Source: Selenomonadaceae bacterium (GTDB taxonomy: Bacteria > Bacillota > Negativicutes > Selenomonadales > Selenomonadaceae). Taken from it: DNA of 34,687 nucleotides. Location: contig JAFUXN010000132.1 of the NCBI GenBank assembly GCA_017477125.1, forward strand, positions 1 to 34,687, given 5' to 3'. The position numbers and the translations under genes are program-made. Positions 17,365 through 25,578 of the stretch are shown one piece after another (positions within the stretch are counted from its first letter, which is position 1; the number at the start of each line of letters is the position of its first letter). Under the pieces are notes generated by a model. It searched no databases. It was not told the DNA's origin and was given only the letters and a program-made list of their open reading frames with translations.

Positions 17365-17985
17365 TCAATGCCTCCCCTGCTCGTCTAAATCTGCGCTCCT
17401 GTACGCAATATAATCCTCATAGAAGTAGCTCGCATCGAGCCCCTTTACAAATATCTCGCGGTCGTCCGTCGATGCCGTCAACGCGTCGCTCAATAAATTT
17501 TTGATCGGTGTAACATCGAGCGGGCTCCGTTCCATCGCTGTCAAATATCGTCCCTTATCAACGAGCCGCCATTCGATCACGCGACGCAACTCCCGTTTGA
17601 GCATGTGATCAAGCCACAACCTCATGCTTCGACCGTTGCCCTCTCGAAACGGATGTGCCACGTTCATCTCGACATACTTGTCGATGATCTCATCGAACGT
17701 CGATTGAGGCAGACGCTCGATCGTTTCAACCGCCTCTCGAAGGTACAGTGCCGACGCAAATCTGAAATGCCCTTTCGAGATGTTCACCGAGCGGAACCGT
17801 CCCGCAAACTCGTAAATGTCCTCGAACAGCGTCCGATGAATGAACGCGAGCGTCGAAAACGTTCCCGCCGACAATCGTTCAAATTCGGGGTCGCTCCACA
17901 TGGCGAGCGCCTTACGTTTACTGATTCGCTCCTCGACGCGCGCCAACTCGATCGCGTCCTTGATGCCCAATTTATTCTCCAACAT
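17365..17985 (-). CDS. Fic-domain protein (probable AMP-transferase)
   Basis: A 206-residue Fic protein. The active-site motif is intact, HPFREGNGR (about 111-119), matching HPFxxGNGR, so transfer of AMP or another nucleotide to a protein hydroxyl is expected. The target-binding flap SKGHFRFAS lies near 70-78. The C-terminus has [11 protein letters not shown], seen in short bacterial Fic proteins. I see no exact inhibitory [ST]xxxE[GN] motif in it and no small antitoxin gene beside it. ATG 17985 has GGGAGG eight bases upstream; TTG 17988 is less likely. It is wedged between the sugar-enzyme fusion (15-base gap) and guaA (one-base gap), an unusual place for a toxin-like gene. Confidence 0.92.
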   Translation of the reverse strand: MLENKLGIKDAIELARVEERISKRKALAMWSDPEFERLSAGTFSTLAFIHRTLFEDIYEFAGRFRSVNISKGHFRFASALYLREAVETIERLPQSTFDEIIDKYVEMNVAHPFREGNGRSMRLWLDHMLKRELRRVIEWRLVDKGRYLTAMERSPLDVTPIKNLLSDALTASTDDREIFVKGLDASYFYEDYIAYRSADLDEQGRH

Positions 17986-18000
17986 CAACGCCGCCTCCCG

Positions 18001-19833
18001 TCATAAGTTCGCCGCCCCGATGATGCCCGCCGTCTCTCCCAATTGCGCAATCTCGATCGACGGAAGGCGCGAGCTCTCTCCTCCAAAGCAATCACGTCTC
18101 ATCATCTCTTCGATCGAGCCGATCAATCGATCCGCGTACGCCGACATCACTCCGCCCAACAAAATCAACTGCGGTCGAAACATGTTCACGATATTCACCA
18201 CGCCCTGCCCCAACATCATAACATATTGCTCAATCAACTCAACCATGTCTGCGTCGCCCAGATCGTATCGCTTGAATATCTCCTCGAGCGTCGTCTCTCG
18301 TCCGAGCGCCAGCCGCGCCGCTCTCAACAGCGCCGCAACCGACACGTATGCTTCCAAACAACCGTTGCGCCCGCATGAGCATCGACGCCCGTTCACTCGA
18401 ATGACCTGGTGCCCAACCTCCGCGCCGCCGATCATTCCGCCTTCGAACATCTTCCCGTCGAGTATGATCCCGCTGCCGATCCCGTTGCCGATCGTCAGCA
18501 ACACCATGTCTCTCACGCCTCGCCCCGAGCCCGCGATCGATTCTCCCAACGCCGCGCAATCCGCATCGTTCGCTATCCTCACCGGGCATGGGATCAACTC
18601 GCCCAGCTCCTTCAACAGCGGCACATTCTCCCAACGCAAATTGTTCGAGTAAAGCACCGTTCCCGACCGCCGATCGATCGTCCCCGCCACGCCCGCGCCC
18701 ACGCCCACGCATTGATCCAACGCAATCCCGTTGTCGTCGAGCAACTTTAGAATGTTGCGCGCGGTGTCTTCGATGATCGATTGCGCTCCTCGTCGACGTT
18801 CGGTCAATCGCCGCTCGACCGCCAGCAATCGGTTCTCCTCGTCGACCAATCCCAATTGAATTTCCGACGATCCGATCGTCACGCCCACGCGGATCGGATT
18901 GTACTTCGATCGCACCGTCGTCAACAGCGCGTCGCATTTCCCCTCGAGCTGCCAATCGCCCGCGCCCGCCGCCATGAAAAATGAATCGCCCTTGCGATAC
19001 TCTATCGCCTCCGTCTGATTGCTCAACGTCCCATGCCCGTCGAGGATCAAGATGCTCAAAAACGATTTGTGATCCACTCGTCCCTGCGTCCGATACGTCA
19101 GCTGCCCGTCGAGCGTCAACTTGTCGACCGTAAAATAATCGCAATCGGCGACGTGCGGATAAGCGCTGCCCTTTCGAACGATCGGCACTCGATTGGTCAC
19201 CGCCAACGCCTTCTCGATGTGGAGCTCCCGCGCCGAGCCGTAATCGTACACCCGATAAGTCACGTTCGAGTTCTGTTGAATCTCCGCCACTACGATGCCC
19301 GCTCCGATCGCATGCAACGTCCCGCTCTCGATCAAGATCACATCGCCGCGCTGAACCTCGACGGCGTTGAGCACCTCAAGCAAATTGTTCTGCTCGATCC
19401 GCGCGGAAAATTCTTCGCGACTGATCTCCCGCTTGAAACCGTAGTAGATGAACGAGCCCGGCTCGGCGTCGACAATGTACCACATCTCGGTCTTGCCGAA
19501 TTGCCCTTCGTGCTCGAGCGCGTACGCATTCGACGGGTGCACTTGGATCGATAAATTCTTCTTCGCATCGATGAGCTTGATCAGCAACGGGAAGTCTCTG
19601 AACCGACGACAGTTCTCGCCGAGCACCTCACGACCGTTGGCGTCAATGTACTCGCTCAACGTTCGACCGCCAAACTCGCCGTTGATGATCGTCGACGCGC
19701 CGTCGGGGTGACACGACAGCGCCCATGCCTCCGCCAAAATTTCTCCGTCGTACTCAACGTTGAAGTCGTCGACCAAGCGATGACCGCCCCACACATATGC
19801 CTTGCACGCCGGCTTCAATTTCAATATCGACAT
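18001..19833 (-). CDS. Fusion of type I mannose-6-phosphate isomerase and ROK-family sugar kinase
   Basis: A single 610-residue frame with two enzymes. Residues 1-310 are ManA, interconverting mannose-6-P and fructose-6-P: zinc ligands Q97 and H99 in IQVHPSNAYA, E116 in GKTEMWYI and H174 in SGTLHAIGAG. Residues about 312-610 are a ROK kinase (glucokinase or similar): DIGGT-like opening VGVTIGSSEIQLGLV, NDADCAALGE with the presumed catalytic Asp, TIGNGIGSGII, and the ROK zinc site H475 with CSCGRNGCLE (C485, C487, C492). Together they could funnel hexose and mannose into fructose-6-P. ATG 19833 is chosen because AAGGAG lies eight bases before it; the frame extends upstream without similarity. 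Confidence 0.92.
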   Translation of the reverse strand: MSILKLKPACKAYVWGGHRLVDDFNVEYDGEILAEAWALSCHPDGASTIINGEFGGRTLSEYIDANGREVLGENCRRFRDFPLLIKLIDAKKNLSIQVHPSNAYALEHEGQFGKTEMWYIVDAEPGSFIYYGFKREISREEFSARIEQNNLLEVLNAVEVQRGDVILIESGTLHAIGAGIVVAEIQQNSNVTYRVYDYGSARELHIEKALAVTNRVPIVRKGSAYPHVADCDYFTVDKLTLDGQLTYRTQGRVDHKSFLSILILDGHGTLSNQTEAIEYRKGDSFFMAAGAGDWQLEGKCDALLTTVRSKYNPIRVGVTIGSSEIQLGLVDEENRLLAVERRLTERRRGAQSIIEDTARNILKLLDDNGIALDQCVGVGAGVAGTIDRRSGTVLYSNNLRWENVPLLKELGELIPCPVRIANDADCAALGESIAGSGRGVRDMVLLTIGNGIGSGIILDGKMFEGGMIGGAEVGHQVIRVNGRRCSCGRNGCLEAYVSVAALLRAARLALGRETTLEEIFKRYDLGDADMVELIEQYVMMLGQGVVNIVNMFRPQLILLGGVMSAYADRLIGSIEEMMRRDCFGGESSRLPSIEIAQLGETAGIIGAANL

Positions 19834-19854
19834 TCGCATCGCTCCTTCGAGTGC

Positions 19855-19884
19855 ATTATACAAAATTGCCGACGGGCTTTTCAA
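19855..19884 (-). promoter_or_regulatory. Promoter of the manA/ROK-fic-guaA operon
   Basis: On the minus strand TTGAAA (19884-19879) and TATAAT (19860-19855) are separated by 18 bases. The start of transcription would fall near 19848, immediately before the AAGGAG site, giving a very short leader. Confidence 0.65.
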
Positions 19885-19906
19885 CCGCCTCGAATTATGA
19901 TAAGAT
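19878..19906 (+). promoter_or_regulatory. Candidate promoter of the tetR-nirJ1 operon
   Basis: TTTTCA (19878-19883) and the extended -10 TGATAAGAT (TAAGAT 19901-19906) are 17 bases apart. Its -35 overlaps the -35 of the divergent operon, so the two promoters may interfere or share control by the TetR protein. No clear operator palindrome was found. Confidence 0.45.
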
Positions 19907-19932
19907 TTCCGTCGACAAGGTGGTGATTCGGA

Positions 19933-20511
19933 ATGGGATTGCGAGAGCTGAAAAAAATTCGAGCGCGCCAATTGATCCTGACGGCGGCGGTCAAATGTTT
20001 CGACGAGCACGGCTACAGTGAGACGTCGATCGCCGACATCATGAGCGAAGCGGGCATGGGCGTGGGCACTTTTTACAATTATTTCGCGTCGAAGGAAGAA
20101 TTATTGATCGCGTTGCTCGAGCAGATCGAAAATGATCTGATTGAGATCGCCGAGCGCGAGAAGCATTCGCCGTTGTCGGCGCTCGAGATGATCAGCGATC
20201 GGACGGCGCAACTGCTCGAGGAGAATAAATTCGTGCTGCCGTTGTTTTTGAGCGCGTCCGATCATGCGGATCGACCCGAGCTTTGGCGGAAGAAGTTGCG
20301 CCCGGGATTCAAGCCGGTGTTCGAAGAGCTCATCACCCTCGGACAACACGCCGGAACAATCCGCGCGGACATGCCGAGCGATCTGATCGCCGAGATGTTT
20401 CATTCGATCTATCACTCGGCGGCGTTGAGCATCATGCCCATCTCATTCCGAACCAACGTCCAATTAAAAGTTCAGCTGCTGCTCGACGGCATCAGAATTG
20501 ATCGGAGTTGA
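19933..20511 (+). CDS. TetR-family transcriptional regulator
   Basis: A 192-residue regulator. The N-terminal helix-turn-helix (about 10-57) is typical: ILTAAVKCFDEHGYSETSI, IMSEAGMGVGTFYNYFASKE. The C-terminal ligand domain is not assignable to a subfamily. It is divergent from the manA/ROK operon (99-base shared intergenic region with overlapping promoters), and its stop lies five bases before the nirJ1 start, so it is probably co-transcribed with nirJ1. It may control itself, nirJ1 and possibly the divergent operon (inference). Confidence 0.9.
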   Translation: MGLRELKKIRARQLILTAAVKCFDEHGYSETSIADIMSEAGMGVGTFYNYFASKEELLIALLEQIENDLIEIAEREKHSPLSALEMISDRTAQLLEENKFVLPLFLSASDHADRPELWRKKLRPGFKPVFEELITLGQHAGTIRADMPSDLIAEMFHSIYHSAALSIMPISFRTNVQLKVQLLLDGIRIDRS

Positions 20512-20516
20512 TTTGA

Positions 20517-21680
20517 TTGATCAGCGTGACGAAGCTGCTGTTCGCCCGCGACTACTACGGCGATCGATTGCGCTACACTCGTTCGCACAACAAAAACGGC
20601 GCCGCCGACGGCATTGGTCCGGTCGTCGTTTGGAACTCGACCAAGACATGCAATCTGCGTTGCCGACATTGCTACATGGAATCGGACGGCGGGCGCTACG
20701 ATGAGCTTTCGACCGACGAGGCGAAGAAGTTTATCGACGACCTTGCCGAATTTAAAGTGCCGGTGCTGTTGTTCAGCGGAGGCGAGCCGTTGATCCGCAA
20801 AGATTTTTTTGAGCTTGCCGAGTACGCGGCATCGAAGGGCATACGTCCGACGCTCTCAACCAACGGCACTCTGATCGATCGCTCGGTCGCTCGACGGATC
20901 AAAGAGATCGGTGTCGGCTACGTCGGCATTTCTCTCGACGGCTTGAGCGATATCAACGATCAGTTTCGCGGGGTCGAAGGCGCTTACGAGCGAGCCATGC
21001 ATGGCATCGAAAATTGCGTGGCGGTGGGTCAACGCGTCGGCTTGCGATTTACGATCAATCGGCACAACTATGAGGAGCTCGATCGCATTTTCGATTTCAT
21101 TGAGGAGAAGGGCATCAATCGCGTGTGCTTTTATCATCTGGTGTACTCGGGGCGCGGCAAGACCGTCGAGGACATCACTCCCGCTGAAAGTCGTCGAGCG
21201 ATGGACATCATCATCGAACGGACGGCGGACTTTGAACGTCGCGGGCTCGAGAAGGAAATTTTGACGGTCGATAACCATTGCGATGGGATTTATTTATATT
21301 TGAAGGCGGTTGAGCGCGGCGATGTCGAGGGCGCGGAGCGGATCAAGAAATTTATCGAGCTCAACGACGGCAATCGATCGGGTATAGCGTTCGGCGAGGT
21401 CGATCCGATCGGCAACGTGCATCCCGATCAATTTACTCAGCATCACACGTTCGGCAACGTTCGCGAGCAGAAATTTGGAGACATCTGGTCGAGCGCCGAC
21501 GATCCGATCCTGCGCGGGCTGAAGGATCGCAAGCCTCTGCTCAAGGGACGCTGCGCGCGGTGTCGATGGCTGAACAACTGCAACGGGAACTTCCGCACTC
21601 GAGCGGAGGCGGTGACGGGGGATTATTGGCAATCGGATCCGGCGTGCTACTTGACGGACCGGGAGATTGGGAGCGATTGA
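20517..21680 (+). CDS. nirJ1: Radical SAM/SPASM protein, NirJ1-type
   Basis: A 387-residue radical SAM enzyme. The 4Fe-4S/SAM motif is CNLRCRHC (C45, C49, C52), preceded by GPVVVWNSTKT; SGGEPLI and STNGTLI follow. A C-terminal SPASM-like cysteine cluster is seen in CARCRWLNNCNGNF plus a final Cys. The whole pattern, including HPDQF and GNVREQKFGDIW, fits the NirJ1 proteins of Clostridia, Heliobacteria and Negativicutes, related to NirJ and AhbC, which cut side chains from siroheme-derived tetrapyrroles. Exact reaction is uncertain. The start is TTG 20517 with GGAG nine bases upstream. It adjoins tetR and the DNA methyltransferase. Confidence 0.88.
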   Translation: MISVTKLLFARDYYGDRLRYTRSHNKNGAADGIGPVVVWNSTKTCNLRCRHCYMESDGGRYDELSTDEAKKFIDDLAEFKVPVLLFSGGEPLIRKDFFELAEYAASKGIRPTLSTNGTLIDRSVARRIKEIGVGYVGISLDGLSDINDQFRGVEGAYERAMHGIENCVAVGQRVGLRFTINRHNYEELDRIFDFIEEKGINRVCFYHLVYSGRGKTVEDITPAESRRAMDIIIERTADFERRGLEKEILTVDNHCDGIYLYLKAVERGDVEGAERIKKFIELNDGNRSGIAFGEVDPIGNVHPDQFTQHHTFGNVREQKFGDIWSSADDPILRGLKDRKPLLKGRCARCRWLNNCNGNFRTRAEAVTGDYWQSDPACYLTDREIGSD

Positions 21681-22463
21681 GTGTCGAAGTGCAACGATAT
21701 AGATTTAAAGCGTTGGCGGGATTATTCCGATGTGCTGACGGATTCGCTGTGGCTGATTGATCGTCGAGACAAGACGGGCGCGCACGACGGCAGTTATCAT
21801 GGAAATTTTGTGCCGCAGGTTCCGCATCAACTGTTCACTCGGTACACCAAGCAGGGCGATTGGATACTCGACGGGTTCATGGGCAGCGGCACGTCGCTGA
21901 TCGAAGCTCAACGCATGGGGCGCAACTCGATCGGGATCGAACTGCAGCGATCGGTGGCGGACGAGGCTCGTCAACGGATCGACAGTGAACGTCGTCAAGA
22001 AATCCGCGCGGAAGTTTTGGTGGGCGACAGTCGTTCGATCGATCTGACGACGGAGCTCAAGCGATTGGGGATCGATGCGGTGCAGTTTGTGATCCTTCAC
22101 CCGCCGTATTGGGACATCATCAACTTCTCGGACTCGGCAGATGATCTGTCGAATGCGGCGACGCTCGAGGAGTTCATGGCGTCGTTCGGTCGAGTGATCG
22201 ACAACACCACGTCGGTGCTCGAGCGGGATCGGTATTGCGCGTTGGTGATCGGAGACAAGTATGCGAACGGTCGAGTGATCCCGTTGGGCTTTGAATGTAT
22301 GAATGCTTTCCTCGAGCGCGGCTTCCTGTTGAAGGGCATCGTGGTGAAGAACATCGGCGAGACAAAGGGCAAGGCGCACGATCAAAATTTGTGGAGGTAC
22401 CGCTCGTTGCAGGGCGGCTTCTACATTTTCAAGCACGAATATGTGTTTGTGTTTCAAAAATAA
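21681..22463 (+). CDS. Orphan DNA methyltransferase (N4-cytosine/N6-adenine class)
   Basis: A 260-residue amino-methyltransferase. SAM motif LDGFMGSGTSLIEA (63-76) comes before the catalytic motif, which reads HPPYWDI (140-146) in place of the usual D/N/SPPY/W. The N-terminal HGNFVPQVPHQLFTRYT is typical of the N4/N6 methylase family (Pfam 01555 type). The order SAM-site then PPY resembles a gamma or permuted arrangement, with about 110 C-terminal residues for target recognition. No restriction enzyme is near. GTG 21681 directly follows the nirJ1 stop (TGA/GTG), with GGGAG upstream, so they are co-translated. Target sequence unknown; an RNA substrate is not excluded. Confidence 0.85.
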   Translation: MSKCNDIDLKRWRDYSDVLTDSLWLIDRRDKTGAHDGSYHGNFVPQVPHQLFTRYTKQGDWILDGFMGSGTSLIEAQRMGRNSIGIELQRSVADEARQRIDSERRQEIRAEVLVGDSRSIDLTTELKRLGIDAVQFVILHPPYWDIINFSDSADDLSNAATLEEFMASFGRVIDNTTSVLERDRYCALVIGDKYANGRVIPLGFECMNAFLERGFLLKGIVVKNIGETKGKAHDQNLWRYRSLQGGFYIFKHEYVFVFQK

Positions 22464-22566
22464 AAAGCGTCGCCGCCGGCTCATGGGGCGGACGCCGCTT
22501 CATCTTCCGGTGCCCATAAAATTTTCGTTGAGCCCGAACAAGTATTGGGCTACGAAAAAAATAAAA

Positions 22567-23066
22567 GGGCGAGCCGCCCCCTTGGTAGGCGGGCGCCCGT
22601 CCCTTTCGACCGTCGCCCTCAAACTTTATTCAAGCCCCAAACTGTTGAGCACATAAAAAGGAAGGCGCGGGGCTTCTCCGCCCGCTCCCGCGCCTTTCCT
22701 TCCCCACCACCACAAAAATTATCGGCACCAAAAAAAGTTTTTGAGCCAAAGAAAATAGGGCGAGCCGCCACGTGAGACGGCGGGCGCCCGTCCCTTTCGA
22801 CCGTCGCCCCCAAACTTTATTCAAGCCCCAAACTGTTAGATGATCAAGAATTAGGGCGAGCCGCCGCGCGAGGAGGCGGTCGCCCCTACTTTCCCTCCGT
22901 CGTCCTTCCTGTTCACTCATGATTTTACATCGACCAAAGGATTAGGGCGAGCCGCCGGCTTCGAAGGCGGGCGCCCGTATTTCAATCGTAGCCCTTCCCG
23001 CCCGCTCATGCTTTGACATCGAGCAAAGTATTAGGGCGAGCCGCCCCCATTGAAGGCGGTCGCCCC
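22567..23066 (-). repeat. Five GC-palindrome units, inverted relative to the other arrays
   Basis: Units lie at 22567-22598, 22758-22789, 22854-22886, 22945-22976 and 23034-23066. Read on the plus strand each is GGGCGAGCCGCC, a short loop, then GGCGGGCGCCC or GGCGGTCGCCCC; on the minus strand this equals the units at 2138 and 34444. The first two share a further 47-base flank (22598-22644 and 22789-22835) that differs at only one or two bases. The reverse complement of that flank also resembles 2119-2137 (AAAGGGAC before the arm), so the unit is larger than the palindrome. All copies are intergenic. Confidence 0.85.
22655..22701 (-). terminator. Intrinsic terminator for minus-strand transcripts
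   Basis: A long hairpin with arms AAGGAAGGCGCGGG (22658-22671) and CCCGCGCCTTTCCTT (22687-22701). Read on the minus strand it is followed by a T-run (complement of the A residues at 22655-22659). It would end transcripts from the VOC gene 430 bases upstream, after passing through the palindrome units. Confidence 0.65.
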
Positions 23067-23129
23067 TACTTTCAAAAATAATCCGCGCGGAGCGGATTGA
23101 GTGTTGCCGATTGAGTTCGAGCCGAAGAA

Positions 23130-23531
23130 TTATTTTTTGCCGCCGGGCTCGGCGATGATCTCGATCTCATTGCCCTCGTGGTCGTTGACGACCGCCTCAT
23201 ACAAGTTGTCGCCCGTCCAACGCGCGCCGCTGACCACCTTATAGCCGTCCTCCTGAATGCGCTTGACCATCGCATCAACCGACGAGCCGCCGCCCACGCA
23301 GATCGCTATGTGGTGAAAGCCCGTGCGGTAAGTTCCCTTGGGCGGATCGCTCATCGTCGGACGTTGCATGATCTCGAGCCGCGAGCCGCCGTCGAACGTG
23401 AGGAAGTAGGAGCTGAACCCCGAGCGGAAGTTGTGATATTTCTCGCTCGTCTTGGCATTGAAGTACTTCACGAAGAAATCTTTCGCCGCCTCCATGTCGT
23501 TGACGTACATCGCTACGTGTTCGATCCTCAT
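23130..23531 (-). CDS. VOC-family (glyoxalase-like) metalloprotein
   Basis: A 133-residue vicinal-oxygen-chelate protein. The two beta-alpha-beta repeats supply likely metal ligands H5 (IEHVAMYV), E53 (RLEIMQ), H74 or H73 (GFHHIAICV) and E124 (NEIEII), as in glyoxalase I and related lactoylglutathione lyase-like proteins. GMP-like or methylglyoxal substrates cannot be assigned from sequence; a glyoxalase or epimerase-type role is possible. ATG 23531 has GGGAGGT seven bases upstream; an upstream in-frame ATG at 23561 lacks this. It is divergent from the AraC gene, which may regulate it. Confidence 0.88.
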   Translation of the reverse strand: MRIEHVAMYVNDMEAAKDFFVKYFNAKTSEKYHNFRSGFSSYFLTFDGGSRLEIMQRPTMSDPPKGTYRTGFHHIAICVGGGSSVDAMVKRIQEDGYKVVSGARWTGDNLYEAVVNDHEGNEIEIIAEPGGKK

Positions 23532-23660
23532 TTCGATTACCTCCCGAATGTTGGTCGTCAATTGTTTATCTCTACGCGTATGATATCAAAAAATCTTCGC
23601 GACCGTTATAACGTCGATGCTCCGAATGTAGGACAAAATCGGCGAGCCGGAGGTGGCGAC

Positions 23661-24581
23661 GTGTACACTTTTAACATCACGGTCACTGTCGACGATGAGG
23701 GACGTCAGCTCGAGCGTCATGGGACTGCGGCGTTCCCCGTCGTCTGCAATCAAGGTGATCTCAATGGTCCGGAACATTATTCGGTGATGTGTCATTGGCA
23801 TGACTCGTTCGAGATAATTTTTGCCCATCAAGGCTCTATAGTGGTCGGGGCGGATAACAGCATCGAAACTCTCAACGAAGGCGCGGGTTGCTTCATCAAC
23901 GCCGGAGTTCTTCACAGTGTTCGTGCGGCGTCAACCGACGAGAGCGTGTTGCGTTCGATCGTCTTTCACCCGAGAGTGATCGGGGGCATCGACACCATCT
24001 TTTGGCAGAAGTATTCGCGCCCGCTCATCGAGAACCGAAATTGCCGATTCATCTGTTTCAATGTCGAGAGCGAACGCGATCGAGAAATCATTGAGCTCAT
24101 GCGTGACGCGTGGCTGGCGGAATTGGAAGAAGCGCCGGGCTTTGAGTTTGAAGTTCGCAGTTTGCTGTCGAGGTTGATCTTTAAGATCATCGAAGGGGCA
24201 GCGGGCAATGAGTACACTTTGACCGAAGGCGAGTTGCGCGACTTGGATCGGCTCAAGACGATGATAACCTTCATCGAAAATAATTTTGCCGACAACATAA
24301 CGCTCAAACAGATCGCAGAGACTTCATCGATCAGCGAGGGCGAATGCATCAGATGTTTCAAGAGGACGACGGCGCTGCCGCCCATGCAGTTCTTGAAAGA
24401 GTTTCGACTGTTGAGAGCGTCGGAGCTGTTGAGGACGACGCGATTGAAGATAGCTGATATAGCGGAGCGTTGCGGCTTCCTCGATATGAGTTACTTTGCG
24501 AAGTCGTTCAAACAGCTGATGAGTGAGTCGCCGACCGATTATCGGAAGAACAATTTACATCAAATCATTCAACAGGAGTGA
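23661..24581 (+). CDS. AraC-family transcriptional regulator with N-terminal cupin
   Basis: A 306-residue regulator. The N-terminal part has the cupin sensor pattern (MCHWHDSFEIIFAHQG, later AGCFINAGVLHSVRA). The C-terminal 100 residues form the double helix-turn-helix: FIENNFADNITLKQIAETSS, then LRTTRLKIADIAERCGFLDM and SYFAKSFKQLMSESPTDYRK. GTG 23661 is chosen because GGAGGTGG lies five bases before it; the frame is open for another 480 bases upstream but only antisense to the VOC gene. Its stop overlaps the region of the nirJ2 start, so nirJ2 is likely in the same transcript. Effector unknown. Confidence 0.9.
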   Translation: MYTFNITVTVDDEGRQLERHGTAAFPVVCNQGDLNGPEHYSVMCHWHDSFEIIFAHQGSIVVGADNSIETLNEGAGCFINAGVLHSVRAASTDESVLRSIVFHPRVIGGIDTIFWQKYSRPLIENRNCRFICFNVESERDREIIELMRDAWLAELEEAPGFEFEVRSLLSRLIFKIIEGAAGNEYTLTEGELRDLDRLKTMITFIENNFADNITLKQIAETSSISEGECIRCFKRTTALPPMQFLKEFRLLRASELLRTTRLKIADIAERCGFLDMSYFAKSFKQLMSESPTDYRKNNLHQIIQQE

Positions 24582-24586
24582 ACACA

Positions 24587-25567
24587 TTGATCGTTTCGTG
24601 GAACACCACCAACGCATGCAATATGTATTGCGCGCACTGCTACCGAGATGCGGGCTGCCCCGCCGCCGAAGAACTCTCGACCGCCGAGGCATTCACTCTG
24701 CTCGATCAGATCGCCAAGGCAGGATTCAAGATCATGATCTTTTCGGGCGGCGAACCTCTCATGCGTCCCGACATAATTGATCTGGTCAAGCACGCCGCCG
24801 CGCTCAAACTGATCCCCGTGTTCGGCACCAACGGCACGCTCATCACTCGACAGATGGCTCAACGGTTGAAGGACGCCGGCGCCAAAGGCATGGGCATCTC
24901 GCTGGACTCTCTCGATCGTCAAAAGCATGATCGGTTCCGTTCGTTCGAAGGCGCATGGGACGGAGCGGTTGAGGGCATGAACAATTGTCGAGAGGTCGGG
25001 CTGCCGTTCCAAATACACACGACGGTGATGGATTGGAATCAACACGAGCTCGAGGCGATCACCGATTTTGCGGTCGACATCGGCGCGAAGGCTCATCATC
25101 TGTTCTTCCTGGTGCCGACGGGACGAGCGGCGTCGATCGAGGAGGAGGCGCTCCGCACTCAACAATATGAGACCGTGCTCCGTCGAGTGATGATCAAGCA
25201 GCAATCGGTTCCGATCGAATTGAAGCCGACGTGCGCGCCGCAATTCCTTCGCATCGCCTCTGAGCTTGGGATCAAGACGAGATTTCGTCGCGGGTGTCTG
25301 GCGGGGCTGTCGTACTGCATTATCAGTCCGCGCGGAAAGGTTCAGCCGTGCGCCTATCTCAACATGGAGCTGGGCGACGTTCGACGGACGCCGTTCGATC
25401 AAATTTGGAAATCGAATGAGGTACTGGCTCGATTGAGAACGCTCGACTACGGCGGCAAGTGCGGTGCGTGTCGATACAAGAATGCATGCGGCGGTTGTCG
25501 AGCGCGAGCGGCGTGCTACCACGACGGAGATTTCATGGCGGAGGATCAATGCGCGTATCAGTTATAG
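24587..25567 (+). CDS. nirJ2: Radical SAM/SPASM protein, NirJ2-type
   Basis: A 326-residue radical SAM enzyme. Motif CNMYCAHC (C11, C15, C18) follows an opening IVSWNTTNA; SGGEPLM, FGTNGTLIT and GISLDSLD are the SAM-binding strands. The C-terminal auxiliary cluster cysteines are in CGACRYKNACGGCRARAAC and the last EDQC. HHLFFLVPTGRA and ELKPTCAPQF are typical of NirJ2 proteins, the usual partner of NirJ1 in heme-type tetrapyrrole modification. Here the pair is separated by about 2.9 kb. TTG 24587 is favoured since GGAG (24575-24578) lies eight bases before it; GTG 24578 would place the site inside the start codon. Confidence 0.88.
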   Translation: MIVSWNTTNACNMYCAHCYRDAGCPAAEELSTAEAFTLLDQIAKAGFKIMIFSGGEPLMRPDIIDLVKHAAALKLIPVFGTNGTLITRQMAQRLKDAGAKGMGISLDSLDRQKHDRFRSFEGAWDGAVEGMNNCREVGLPFQIHTTVMDWNQHELEAITDFAVDIGAKAHHLFFLVPTGRAASIEEEALRTQQYETVLRRVMIKQQSVPIELKPTCAPQFLRIASELGIKTRFRRGCLAGLSYCIISPRGKVQPCAYLNMELGDVRRTPFDQIWKSNEVLARLRTLDYGGKCGACRYKNACGGCRARAACYHDGDFMAEDQCAYQL

Positions 25568-25578
25568 GGGACAGTTGA

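Larger units (their letters stand above)
22464..23129. other. Gene-free repeat-rich gap between convergent genes
   Basis: These 666 bases lie between the methyltransferase (plus strand) and the VOC gene (minus strand). They hold a palindrome right after the methyltransferase stop (22465-22500, arms AAGCGTCGCCGCC and GGCGGACGCCGCTT), a minus-strand terminator (22655-22701) and five GC-palindrome units (22567-23066). No convincing coding region is present on either strand. Confidence 0.75.

Noticed and set aside
22465-22500. Palindrome after the methyltransferase as an intrinsic terminator
   Set aside because: It forms a good stem but has no T-run after it on either strand worth calling; listed only as part of the repeat-rich gap.
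23178-23660. Upstream extension of the AraC gene to 23178
   Set aside because: That stretch is antisense to the VOC gene and lacks AraC similarity; GGAGGTGG supports GTG 23661.
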